NCBI GenBank assembly: GCA_016845105.1
Contig: JAERTF010000147.1
Span: 1-64,000 of the forward strand
DNA length: 64,000 nucleotides
Origin: Bacteroidota bacterium
GTDB lineage: Bacteria > Bacteroidota > Bacteroidia > Bacteroidales > F082
Reading direction: 5' to 3'
The notes beneath the pieces are model-generated. The model had not been told where the DNA came from, ran no database searches, and was given only the letters and a program-made list of their open reading frames with translations. The translations under genes were made by a program, and so were the position numbers. Numbering within the stretch: the stretch's first letter is position 1; each line of letters opens with the position of its first letter. This document shows positions 43,027-52,245 of the stretch, in pieces.

Positions 43027-46000
43027 TTAAATTTTAACACTTAATGAAAACCCAATGCTTCTTCGGTTTGGATATGAATACAATTCGTAGCCCTGTCCGT
43101 TTCCATTGGTTAGCATGGTTTCAGGATCGAGGTTTGGAACCTTGCTATACAACAACCATAAATTAGTTCCATAAACACCTATGGAGGCACTCTTTATTTT
43201 CAGTTTATTTATAAATGATGATGGTAGCTGATAGGACAGTGACAATTCCCTTAGCTTGATAAAACTGGCATCATAAATAAAAGGCTCATGAATTTCTTCT
43301 TGCCACATGCTAACTCTTTGATAATAAACGTATGGATCAACGAAAGTTTGGTTTGTCTGTCCACTAACATCCACACCATCTATTATTGTTCCATTTTCAT
43401 AAACTCCTGTAATTAATAACCCACCTGTGGGTGTCCAGTCTTCTGGGCTGATCCCCGCAGATTCCCTTTGTTCTTCAGAGCGATACCACTCTTCACGACC
43501 TTCTAGTGTTTGTTCGAAGTTACCTGCATACCCATATCCATACATATTAGTTCCTGCAAACATATCGCCACCAAAACGACCCTGAACCAGAGCGTAAAAG
43601 CTGAAGTTCCTATATCGGAATGTATTTGCTAAGGAAAGACTAAAATCATGTGTAAAATTTCCCAGAACGATGGGGGTTTCATTTCTAATTACCATTCCAT
43701 TTCCATCGGTCAGTATCTCTCCAACATCATTTCGCATTACTCCATACCCAACAATATCACCATATGGATTACCGGGTCTTGCCTCTATATTTAGTCGCCA
43801 GTGTTCGTAAAGAATAGCACTTTCTACATTTGGAGCCAATTCAACAACATCCGATTTGTTTCGTGAGTATCCCAAATTTATATCCCAAACAAACAATGGG
43901 CTTTTTATGGGCGTAGCGTTCAATTGAATTTCCCATCCTTTGTTAGAAATAATACCGGAATTTATAATTGCATGTGAATAGCCTGATGCTGCCGAAATAG
44001 GCATTTGAGTTATTTGGTTATGTGATCGGGTATTGTAATAAGTGATATCTAAACCCAAACGATTCATATAAAACTTCATATCGGATCCAATTTCAAATGA
44101 GTTTACTAACTCGGGAAGTAGGCCAAGGTTTGATACAGTTCGATCTATGAAAGCCATTTCGCCATATCCTTCATTATTGATTATCTCAAAAGTAGTTTCA
44201 AGCTGGTATGGATCAGCATCATTCCCCACGCCGGCATATGATGCCCTAAGTTTTCCATATGAGAATACATTTTCACTTATAAAATTTTCTGAGAATAATT
44301 CCGAATACACAAAGCTTGTACTGATGGATGGATAGAAGAAAGAATTTTTCCCAACGGGTAGGGTTGACGACCAGTCGTTACGGCTGGTAATATCAATAAA
44401 AAGAATGGTACTATAATTAATTTGGCCAAATGCATATAGTGAATTTTTTGCGGCCTCCAATTGGTAGGGGCGATAATAAATAGGGTTTTTACTATTCTCT
44501 AAAGAGTAATCGTATGGGATTTTTAAACCACCTTCGGTATTGGATGTTACTGTATTTCTTTTATAATACATTGCATTGCCCCCAATATTAAAGGTGTAGC
44601 CGAAATTTTCATTTATAACATTTGTATAGGTGGCTAGAAAATCGCTGTTGATAAGAAAGTGCTCATCGCTTTTTTCTCCATATCTTCCCGGACTATATAT
44701 TAATCCTTTCATAGCATCGATATAGAAAAACTCTGTTTTCGAGTAATCGGGGGCAGTTCTGACCATAATTTTTAATCGGGGAGTTATGTCATATGTGAGT
44801 GATATATGCCCAAAATATCTATTGCGTGTATCACCATTTTTTTGGTATTTAATATTCCAGTAGGGGTTTGTCATCCAATTCCAATTCTCATACCAGGTTA
44901 CCTCATTTCCATTTGCATCTTCATAGTAATCACTCAATGAGCTAGTGCTGATATTGCGTGGCATATGAATATAGTTTCGGTTAGGGTTGTCATGTGCATC
45001 AGATAGTCCGGGCCGATTTTTTGCTTTTTGATAAACGTAGTTTCCATAAATAGTGAATTTTAGGTTTTTAATTATGTTTCCGTCTAAACTAACTCCAATA
45101 TTAGTTCTATTTAAAGTTGCTCCGGGAACAATATCTCTGGTTGCCACATTTGAGGCAGAGAGACGATAATTGATATTATTATTACCACCATCTAAACCTA
45201 TTGAGTTATTGCTGGTAATACCATTCTGAAAATAATTACTATAGTTATTATTTTGTGGAAGATATTGCCGCTTTACTCCATCCCATCCAATAATTGTTTG
45301 GCCTTCCATTTTTGGTCCCCAACTACCTTTGGCAAAATCATATGAGGTATTAAAAACGGGAATGTCGTCAATTATGTCCCACGCACCCTCAAACTTACCA
45401 TTGCGTCCGGCACCATAAATATTTTGGAGTTTGTAATGGATATATGGCATGTCGATAGTTGTATTAGAATTGAAACTTACTCCAATACCTTTACGTGCAG
45501 AACCCTTTTTTGTAGTAATGAGTATTACACCATCCATTGCTTGTGATCCGTAAAGAGCAGATGCACTTGCCCCCTTTAACACAGAAACACTTTCAATATC
45601 TTCAGAACTAATATCGCTAACTGTATTACCAAAATCACGACCTCCCCATTCAGCTCCTGAACTGCTTGTTGTAGAATTATTTATGGGGACTCCGTCTACC
45701 ACAATGAGAGCCTGATTATTGCCTGTTATTGAATTATTTCCCCTAAGTATAATTCGACTTGATGATCCTGCTCCTCCATTTGTTGAGCTAATATCCAGCC
45801 CGGCAACCTTTCCGGTGAGTTTATTAATTACACTAAAATCGTTAGTCACCTGAAGATCATCACCTTTAATTTCAGTCATCGCATATCCAAGGGAGCGTTT
45901 TTCCCGCTTTATTCCAAGTGCAGTAACAACAATTTCATCCAATTGTTGAGATGATGGTTTCATTTCGATATCGAGCATGTTATTGGATATCTTAACTGTA

Positions 46001-46236
46001 TCTTGATGATAACCTATTGCGCTGAAAACTAAATGGGTTTCTGTTGCTGGAAGATCAATTGTATAGTACCCATCCATATCTGAACTAGTGCCAATTTTGG
46101 ATATAACCCCAATAATGTTAACATAGGGTATAGCCGACCCATTTTTAGATGAAGTAATTGTGCCACTTATTTTTTGCTGGCCAACCATGTTTCCACTTAT
46201 TAATAGTAATAGTATGATAAATATTGGTTTATTCAT
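43027..46236 (-). CDS. SusC/RagA family TonB-linked outer-membrane protein
   Basis: A 1069-residue TonB-dependent transporter. Signal peptide (about 1-19), carboxypeptidase-regulatory-like domain (about 23-95), then plug with GKVAGLDISSTNGGAGSSSRI and SVLKGASASALYGSQAMDGVI, followed by the beta-barrel ending in an aromatic residue-rich strand. It imports glycans or oligosaccharides with its SusD partner. It is 4 bases downstream of lacI, so the regulator and transporter are in one transcript. Confidence 0.95.
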   Translation of the reverse strand: MNKPIFIILLLLISGNMVGQQKISGTITSSKNGSAIPYVNIIGVISKIGTSSDMDGYYTIDLPATETHLVFSAIGYHQDTVKISNNMLDIEMKPSSQQLDEIVVTALGIKREKRSLGYAMTEIKGDDLQVTNDFSVINKLTGKVAGLDISSTNGGAGSSSRIILRGNNSITGNNQALIVVDGVPINNSTTSSSGAEWGGRDFGNTVSDISSEDIESVSVLKGASASALYGSQAMDGVILITTKKGSARKGIGVSFNSNTTIDMPYIHYKLQNIYGAGRNGKFEGAWDIIDDIPVFNTSYDFAKGSWGPKMEGQTIIGWDGVKRQYLPQNNNYSNYFQNGITSNNSIGLDGGNNNINYRLSASNVATRDIVPGATLNRTNIGVSLDGNIIKNLKFTIYGNYVYQKAKNRPGLSDAHDNPNRNYIHMPRNISTSSLSDYYEDANGNEVTWYENWNWMTNPYWNIKYQKNGDTRNRYFGHISLTYDITPRLKIMVRTAPDYSKTEFFYIDAMKGLIYSPGRYGEKSDEHFLINSDFLATYTNVINENFGYTFNIGGNAMYYKRNTVTSNTEGGLKIPYDYSLENSKNPIYYRPYQLEAAKNSLYAFGQINYSTILFIDITSRNDWSSTLPVGKNSFFYPSISTSFVYSELFSENFISENVFSYGKLRASYAGVGNDADPYQLETTFEIINNEGYGEMAFIDRTVSNLGLLPELVNSFEIGSDMKFYMNRLGLDITYYNTRSHNQITQMPISAASGYSHAIINSGIISNKGWEIQLNATPIKSPLFVWDINLGYSRNKSDVVELAPNVESAILYEHWRLNIEARPGNPYGDIVGYGVMRNDVGEILTDGNGMVIRNETPIVLGNFTHDFSLSLANTFRYRNFSFYALVQGRFGGDMFAGTNMYGYGYAGNFEQTLEGREEWYRSEEQRESAGISPEDWTPTGGLLITGVYENGTIIDGVDVSGQTNQTFVDPYVYYQRVSMWQEEIHEPFIYDASFIKLRELSLSYQLPSSFINKLKIKSASIGVYGTNLWLLYSKVPNLDPETMLTNGNGQGYELYSYPNRRSIGFSLSVKI

Positions 46237-46240
46237 AGTA

Positions 46241-47254
46241 CTAAGAATCGCGTATTATCAGTTTAGTATTAAGAACTTTTCGCTTATTAATCAAATTTCC
46301 GGTTTTGAGTTGCTCCAATATAATAGATACAGTCTGTTTTCCAATATCTTCAATTGGTTGAGCAATTGATGATAGTGCTGGAGATGTAAACTTGAATAAC
46401 TCAACATCATCAAAAGTTATAAGTGAAATGTCTTCAGGAATTGAAAGTTTTAATTTACGAAGTACTTCCATACAACCAATGGCAATACTGTTATTTGTCG
46501 TAAAAATGGATGTTGGCTTTGAATTAGTTATAAAACTTTTAATTGTGGAATAGTCTTTATTTTTTAGATTTTCATAATCAATCTCAAGAAAGTTTTTTTC
46601 TGTTATGGTAAGGTCAGCTTCATACATGGCATCAATATAGCCCTGCTTACGATCCATTAGAGAGCTGATATATCCAGGTGTTAAGGTTATTAAACCAATA
46701 TTTGTGTGACCATTTTTGATGAAGTGCTTAATAGCATTTTTAGATGCATCCCGATTATCAACCCCAACATAATTGGTTTCTACACCCTCAAAATATCGAT
46801 CCATTAGAACCATAGGAACCTTATCTGCAACTAATTGAATAATAATATCAGGGTTATCAAGTGTTGATGTCATAATTATTCCGTCTACCTGGCGGTTTAA
46901 CAACATATTGATTAGTCTTATTTCCCTATCCTTATCTTCATCCGAACTACACACAATCAAACTATAACCTTCTTTTTCGGCATAGTGTTCTATTGTTCGG
47001 GTGATTCTGGCAAAAAAAGGATTTGAAATATCGGCTACCAAAAGACCCAGAGTTTTTGTTTTTCCCATTCTCAGTCCACGAGCCACCTGATTTGGTATGT
47101 ATTTTAGCTCTTTTGCTTTATTAATAACTTTTTGCTGAGTGTTTTTATTGATGGAAGTACTGTCACCCTTCCCATTAAGAACAAGTGAAACAAGCGTTTT
47201 GCTTACACTCAACTCATTGGCAATATCAGCAATTGTAACTTTCTTGATTTTCAC
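46241..47254 (-). CDS. LacI family transcriptional regulator
   Basis: A 337-residue repressor. The N-terminal HTH is VTIADIANELSVSKTLVSLV followed by an LNGKGDS hinge segment; the C-terminal part is a sugar-binding periplasmic-like domain (LGLLVADISNPFFARI at about 70-85). It is the first gene of the operon with susC, susD, LamG, PNGase F-like and phosphatase genes and should respond to a sugar from the imported glycan. The putative operator at 47264-47277 overlaps its promoter, suggesting autorepression. Confidence 0.95.
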   Translation of the reverse strand: MKIKKVTIADIANELSVSKTLVSLVLNGKGDSTSINKNTQQKVINKAKELKYIPNQVARGLRMGKTKTLGLLVADISNPFFARITRTIEHYAEKEGYSLIVCSSDEDKDREIRLINMLLNRQVDGIIMTSTLDNPDIIIQLVADKVPMVLMDRYFEGVETNYVGVDNRDASKNAIKHFIKNGHTNIGLITLTPGYISSLMDRKQGYIDAMYEADLTITEKNFLEIDYENLKNKDYSTIKSFITNSKPTSIFTTNNSIAIGCMEVLRKLKLSIPEDISLITFDDVELFKFTSPALSSIAQPIEDIGKQTVSIILEQLKTGNLINKRKVLNTKLIIRDS

Positions 47255-47258
47255 AACA

Positions 47259-47277
47259 CAAAACTAAATCGTTTTAG
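47259..47277 (-). promoter_or_regulatory. Promoter and LacI-type operator of the SusCD/PNGase operon
   Basis: The plus strand holds CTAAATCGTTTTAG (47264-47277), an imperfect palindrome with a central CG as in LacI-family operators. The minus-strand -7 element TAGTTTTG at 47259-47266 overlaps it. Transcription would start close to the ATG at 47254, so the mRNA may be leaderless. Binding of LacI would block the promoter. Confidence 0.55.
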
Positions 47278-47454
47278 CAACATATGCAATAATTATATAT
47301 AGAACATTAATAATTTTATGTGTGAGCAGTACAGAATACTAATGTGTAGATGGATTATCAGATGTTTTGGCATGGTTATTTAGAATTAAAACAAATAACG
47401 AGGTTATATGATAAAATTTGTATTATTTTGCAGTATTAAAATATACCCTCAACT

Positions 47455-47883
47455 ATGTATAATATAATCCAACATTCTCATTCAGGAATAATGTGGCTTG
47501 TGGTAGTCATGTTAACAGTAAGTGTATTAATTAGCCTATTCAAACTTATAAAAAAGGATGAGTCGGCAACTGCTTATTGGCGTAAGTTTTTTTCGTATAC
47601 AAAGTGGCTTATGTATATTCAGGCACTACTGGGAATTACTTTAATGTTCATTAGCCCCTTGGTTCATTATGGAGAAGGGTTTATGAAGAATGAAGAGCTA
47701 CGATTTTATGGCATGGAGCATCCATTAATGATGCTTATTGCAATCGGCTTGGTATCCATTGGGCTATTTAAATCAAAAAAGAAAGCAACAGCTGTAAAAA
47801 GAAACAAAACGATTTTTATTTATTACGCAATCGCACTTGTAGTAATGGCCACAATGATTCCTTGGGCAACAGTGATGTCATAG
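47455..47883 (+). CDS. Small four-helix membrane protein with conserved His residues
   Basis: A 142-residue integral membrane protein with four helices. The start MYNIIQHSHSGIMWLVVV has His7 and His9, and a later GMEHPLMMLIAI segment at about 86 adds a third His. These positions recur in a Bacteroidota family sometimes called cytochrome b-like. Haem binding is a reasonable guess, not shown. It is monocistronic, divergent from lacI. Function unknown. Confidence 0.7.
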   Translation: MYNIIQHSHSGIMWLVVVMLTVSVLISLFKLIKKDESATAYWRKFFSYTKWLMYIQALLGITLMFISPLVHYGEGFMKNEELRFYGMEHPLMMLIAIGLVSIGLFKSKKKATAVKRNKTIFIYYAIALVVMATMIPWATVMS

Positions 47884-48363
47884 AATCCTGAAATTAGACT
47901 TTTATTGCGGCTAAACGGGCTTTCCATTTGTAGTTGTATTATGCTTGCTGTTTTTTGTAAACAGTACGTGGGCTTGCTTTGTCTGCCTCCGCCTGTCAAC
48001 AAAATAGTCAGCAATCATTTCAACAAGCTACCATTTCAATCCCTGCCGTACTCAAATTACAATGTCCTTGTTATGCCATGGTAATTCGTAATATCATCAA
48101 ATAGCATATTTATTTTTTGACACCTTAAAACCCTAGTTATCATGTGCTATCTTTCAGTTAGTCATAAAATACTTCTGTAGAATTATTACAGATCATCACC
48201 AATAATACTTGCTTATTTTTAAATAAATTTTGATGGATTTGCTCTGTGCAACATTCCTGCTTTTTTAGACAGGTTTTCATAATGGTCTCCCAATTGTTCG
48301 TAATTTTAATTTTTAAGATTGAGTACAACTTTTAGGAAATAATCTACGTCTACTCTTCGAGAG
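47884..48363. other. 480-bp intergenic region without a clear gene
   Basis: Between the His-rich membrane protein and the sigma-factor gene I see no coding region of length, no tRNA and no strong hairpin. The GC-rich patch at about 47965-48060 is unlike its surroundings, and could be a relic. A readable minus-strand stretch (KASPRTVYKKQQA then stop then YNYKWKARL) exists, but I cannot link it to a family. It holds the promoter region of the sigma-factor operon. Confidence 0.3.
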
Positions 48364-48930
48364 ATGATTAATAACGAAAAGGAACTTATTAGGCTTTGCA
48401 AACGTAAGAATGCAAAGGCCCAGAAGTGGCTGTATAACAATTACTACGGCATACTACTGGGGATTTGTATGCGATATGCCAAAAGCAAAGATGAGGCGGA
48501 AGATATTTTGCAGATGGGTATGATACGCATATTTAGTACCATTGATTCATTCAAATCAGAGGGCTCTTTTGAGGGTTGGATGAAACGAATAATGGTGAAT
48601 ATTTCTATTGATAACTTTAGAAGAAACAACAAGTTCTATTTTCATCAGGATATTGATGAAATCAACGGAGAACCATATTATACAAATGAACTACCAAATA
48701 ACCTTGAAGTAAAAGAAATTTTACAAACCATACAGCAACTGCCAGTTGGATACAGGATTGTATTTAATCTTTATGCTATAGAAGGCTATACACATAAAGA
48801 AATAGCAATAAAACTTGACATAAGTGAAAATACATCAAAAACTCAACTATTTAAAGCACGAAAAAGCCTTAGAAAAAAACTACAGTACTTGAACAAAGTA
48901 CCGGATCAAAAAATTTTGGAAAATGGATGA
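48364..48930 (+). CDS. ECF RNA polymerase sigma factor
   Basis: A 188-residue sigma-70-family factor. Region 2 (about 20-90) has ICMRYAKSKDEAEDILQMGMIRIF and GWMKRIMVNISIDNFR. Region 4 (about 125-175) has PVGYRIVFNLYAIEGYTHKEIA followed by a helix-turn-helix (LDISENTSKTQLFKAR). It overlaps by 8 bases the next gene, which encodes a membrane protein with a short cytosolic N-terminus that could act as an anti-sigma factor. Targets are unknown; the downstream secreted proteins are likely. Confidence 0.92.
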   Translation: MINNEKELIRLCKRKNAKAQKWLYNNYYGILLGICMRYAKSKDEAEDILQMGMIRIFSTIDSFKSEGSFEGWMKRIMVNISIDNFRRNNKFYFHQDIDEINGEPYYTNELPNNLEVKEILQTIQQLPVGYRIVFNLYAIEGYTHKEIAIKLDISENTSKTQLFKARKSLRKKLQYLNKVPDQKILENG

Positions 48931-50209
48931 TAAACTTAAAAATATAGATTCATATTATAGAGATAATTTGGCAAATTATAAGGAGGAAACTGACAGAGAT
49001 ATTTGGAAAAATATGAGGTGGACTTTGTTTTGGTTACGATATCGATGGTATTTGGGGATCGGCTCAATTGTTCTCCTTTTCGGACTTGGTTTTTTTATTT
49101 ATACAGGATCGAATATACTACCAGAGATATCCATAAATGAAGAACTTGCCTTGGTTAATATTTCTGACACTCCTGAAGCTAAACAGGAGCAATTGAAAGA
49201 TATTAAGCTTGTGGAAAAAGATACACATATGGAAACAAAACAAACTTTCTCAAATAACTCAACAATTGTATCCAATTCAGGAAAAGCAGAACTACAAATC
49301 AAAGATTATAGTATAACCGAAATTGTTGATGTGGATATTGAAGATTCAAAACCAAATTTACAAAGGGACAAATTATTATTGTCGCTCATTGATATCAATC
49401 AACAAAATATATCTATTGCTACCAATCCAGATACAAGTTTTGGGTATAATAGACGAAAAAATAATAAGCGGCCAAAAAACAATTCTAATTTTTTTTCAGT
49501 TAGTATTTTTATGGGGCCTGCATATTCACAGGCGGATATTTCAGGTCATAACCCTGAATATCTTTCAATCAGAAGAGATAATGAAGCTAATCATAGCAGT
49601 TGGACAATTGGGGCTGATATTAAACTGAATCTAAAAAACTGGATAATTACAACAGGACTTAACTATTCAGAATACTACCAAAACAGATCATATAAAAATA
49701 GTTACCTGGAATATTCACCTGAAAATAGTTATTATAATTACGACACAACGTGGGCATGGTTTTTTGATCCTCCCGATATAGGTGTTCCTGTTGTTGCAGG
49801 TATCGATAGTAATTGGGTGGAAGTTTATAATGATATTACCATTGACAATTCGGGATTAAATAGATTGAAATACATTGAGGTGCCGTTGTTGGTAGGATAT
49901 AGGTACAATGCCAATTTGATCTCCATTGAGTTAAATACAGGTATATATATGGGGTTTTTAATGTATTCAAGTGTTAAGGTTCCTGATGTGGTTAACAATG
50001 ATGAAATTGTTAATATGAGACATACAAACAAAACAATGCTAAGTTATACTGTAAATGCTTCCGTATATTTTCATGTTGATAGAAATATCAGTTTATTTGT
50101 TTCACCTTATTTTAAAAACAATTTGAACTCAGTTTTCAATAGTAATTATCCTGTTAAACAAAGGTTCAATAGTTACGGATTGAATTTTGGAGTAAACTTT
50201 CGTTTTTAG
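48923..50209 (+). CDS. Membrane-anchored protein with C-terminal beta-barrel, sigma-factor partner
   Basis: A 428-residue protein. Cytosolic N-terminus (about 1-36; KEETDRDIWKNMRW) and one inner-membrane helix (about 38-59, YLGIGSIVLLFGLGFFIYTG), then a low-complexity linker (about 60-185). The C-terminal 230 residues have alternating beta strands ending GLNFGVNFRF, like an outer-membrane beta-barrel. The 8-base overlap with the sigma-factor gene suggests an anti-sigma role. A fold that spans both membranes would be unusual; similar Bacteroidota proteins are annotated as outer membrane beta-barrel. Confidence in the gene is high, and moderate in the split architecture. Confidence 0.8.
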   Translation: MDDKLKNIDSYYRDNLANYKEETDRDIWKNMRWTLFWLRYRWYLGIGSIVLLFGLGFFIYTGSNILPEISINEELALVNISDTPEAKQEQLKDIKLVEKDTHMETKQTFSNNSTIVSNSGKAELQIKDYSITEIVDVDIEDSKPNLQRDKLLLSLIDINQQNISIATNPDTSFGYNRRKNNKRPKNNSNFFSVSIFMGPAYSQADISGHNPEYLSIRRDNEANHSSWTIGADIKLNLKNWIITTGLNYSEYYQNRSYKNSYLEYSPENSYYNYDTTWAWFFDPPDIGVPVVAGIDSNWVEVYNDITIDNSGLNRLKYIEVPLLVGYRYNANLISIELNTGIYMGFLMYSSVKVPDVVNNDEIVNMRHTNKTMLSYTVNASVYFHVDRNISLFVSPYFKNNLNSVFNSNYPVKQRFNSYGLNFGVNFRF

Positions 50210-50232
50210 TAATTTTGATTGATTTTTAACCC

Positions 50233-52071
50233 TTGCTACTTACTTTGAGATCAACAATAATAATAATGCTATTTGTTATTTGGGCAATTGTTGGCCATGG
50301 TCAGGAAAGAGCGAATGTTTGGTATTTTGGCAGTTATGCAGGCATTGACTTTTCCAACGATGATCCTCATATTCTTTCAGATGGATCAATGATAGCAGAG
50401 GCAGGCTGTTCCAGTATTTGTGATTCGATTGGTAATCTTCTTTTTTATACCAATGGAAAAAAGGTATGGAATAAAAACCATCAGCAAATGCCATCAGGTG
50501 ATAGTTTAAATGGGAGCCAGATACTAAACCAAAATAGTATTATTTTACCTCTTCCGGAATCCGATTCGATTTATTTGTTATTTACAATAAGTGATATTGA
50601 TACCGTACGAGGATTCAATTATTCGATTGTGGACATGAGTCTTGATGGGGGATTGGGAGATTTAGTTGAAAAAAACATTTCTATTTCAAATAATGTATTA
50701 GAAAAAATTACTGCTATCGAACATTGTAATGGGGTAGATTATTGGATTATTGTCCATGGTCATCAAAATGATTTTTATAGCCATTTGGTTACAGAAAACG
50801 GACTTTCTGATATGATAGTTGAAAGTAGGATTGGAACCAAACCAAAAGCCGACATAGGCTACATGAAAACTTCTCCCGATTCGGATAAAATTGTATTGCC
50901 GATTAATGATGAAAATTTATTGGCAGAAATTTTTTCATTTGATAATAAAACAGGAGAAATTGGTAACCCCTTTAAAGTATTTTCAAAAATAGACCTTACT
51001 TACTGTTATGGTATAGCATTTTCACCCAATGGTAAAGTATTGTATCTTAGTACAAGAGGCATGGACTACCAAATTTGGCAGTATAATCTGGAAGAGACCA
51101 ATGAGAATCAGCTTAATGATGAAGCTGTTTCAATAGCATCGGGAAACAACTTCGCAATGCAACTTGCTCCCAACAGAAAAATTTACATTGCCAGCGAGAA
51201 TCGCCCATATTTAAATTCAATTAATAATCCAAATACTTTAGGAGATGGATGTGATTATGAGTCAATGGCCATAACTTTTACACAAAGCAATTCTTTAATG
51301 GGGCTTCCAAATTTTATGCAATCATGGTTATATCAACCTTCAATCAAAGTACAAAATACATGTTTCCTCGATTCCACATTGTTTTCATTTAATGAAACTC
51401 AGAATATTGATTCTTGTCGTTGGAATGTTTATGAATTATCAACCGATAAGCTCTGGACCTCCAATAAATTTACTGATTATAATATATTTGAAGATGTTGG
51501 CCTTTACAATGTTGAGCTTAATATTTATCATTGTGGTAGTGTTGACAGGGTAGAAGAAGTGATGGAAATTTTTTCGTATCCTATATCAATTCTTCCATTG
51601 GATACTTCAATGTGTAATGGATGCAACCTGATATTGGATGCTGGTAATGGACATGATTCATATTTGTGGAGTGATGGAAGTACTCAGCAATTTTTATCCA
51701 TTTATAAAACTGGTTTGTACAGTGTAGAAATTGGTAAAAATGGATGCCTTACATTCGATACGGTAGTAGTTAATGAAATACAACCCAGTATATACCTCCC
51801 CAATGCCTTTACACCCAATGGTGATGGAATTAATGATGTATTTAAAGTTGTTAATCCTGCCAATGTTGTTAATTATAATATACACATAGTTAACCGCAGA
51901 GGAACTATAGTATATCAAAGTAATGATATTTATGATGGATGGGATGGTAAGTTCAGTGGGCAATTGTGCCCTCGAGATACCTTTTTTTGGCTTATTAGTT
52001 TGAGTTATTATAATGAAATGGGGAATCTTGTAAGTGAATCAAAAAGAGGAATGGTCACTCTCATTAGATAG
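50233..52071 (+). CDS. Gliding-motility C-terminal-domain (T9SS type B) surface protein
   Basis: A 612-residue exported protein. A hydrophobic N-terminal segment (about 8-22, ends VGHGQ) acts as the signal. The start is TTG at 50233 and the first ATG is at 50266, which would lack the N-terminal positive charge, so the start is not certain. A propeller-like domain (about 25-370) has the ICDSIGNLLFYTNGKKVW signature, and a PKD-like region follows. The C-terminal domain (PNAFTPNGDGINDVFKV, near 525, ending RGMVTLIR) is the CHU_C-type signal of T9SS type B. It follows the sigma operon by 23 bases and is probably co-transcribed. Confidence 0.85.
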   Translation: MLLTLRSTIIIMLFVIWAIVGHGQERANVWYFGSYAGIDFSNDDPHILSDGSMIAEAGCSSICDSIGNLLFYTNGKKVWNKNHQQMPSGDSLNGSQILNQNSIILPLPESDSIYLLFTISDIDTVRGFNYSIVDMSLDGGLGDLVEKNISISNNVLEKITAIEHCNGVDYWIIVHGHQNDFYSHLVTENGLSDMIVESRIGTKPKADIGYMKTSPDSDKIVLPINDENLLAEIFSFDNKTGEIGNPFKVFSKIDLTYCYGIAFSPNGKVLYLSTRGMDYQIWQYNLEETNENQLNDEAVSIASGNNFAMQLAPNRKIYIASENRPYLNSINNPNTLGDGCDYESMAITFTQSNSLMGLPNFMQSWLYQPSIKVQNTCFLDSTLFSFNETQNIDSCRWNVYELSTDKLWTSNKFTDYNIFEDVGLYNVELNIYHCGSVDRVEEVMEIFSYPISILPLDTSMCNGCNLILDAGNGHDSYLWSDGSTQQFLSIYKTGLYSVEIGKNGCLTFDTVVVNEIQPSIYLPNAFTPNGDGINDVFKVVNPANVVNYNIHIVNRRGTIVYQSNDIYDGWDGKFSGQLCPRDTFFWLISLSYYNEMGNLVSESKRGMVTLIR

Positions 52072-52245
52072 GAAAGCTAAACGCCAATATTTTACCTTAA
52101 AACGAATAGTGCTTTATTACAACAATCGAAATTCAAAAACTACTAAAGTATAACCTTCGGACAACCAAATAATCAGCAACTACGTCTGAGGTTTGAAAGG
52201 CCTTAAATGTAACACAATGATTATTAACTAAAAAGATTTAGAAAA

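Noticed and set aside
47884-48363. Minus-strand relic of a gene between the His-rich membrane protein and the sigma factor
   Set aside because: Only two short readable stretches with a stop between them; no recognisable family, so no feature was called.
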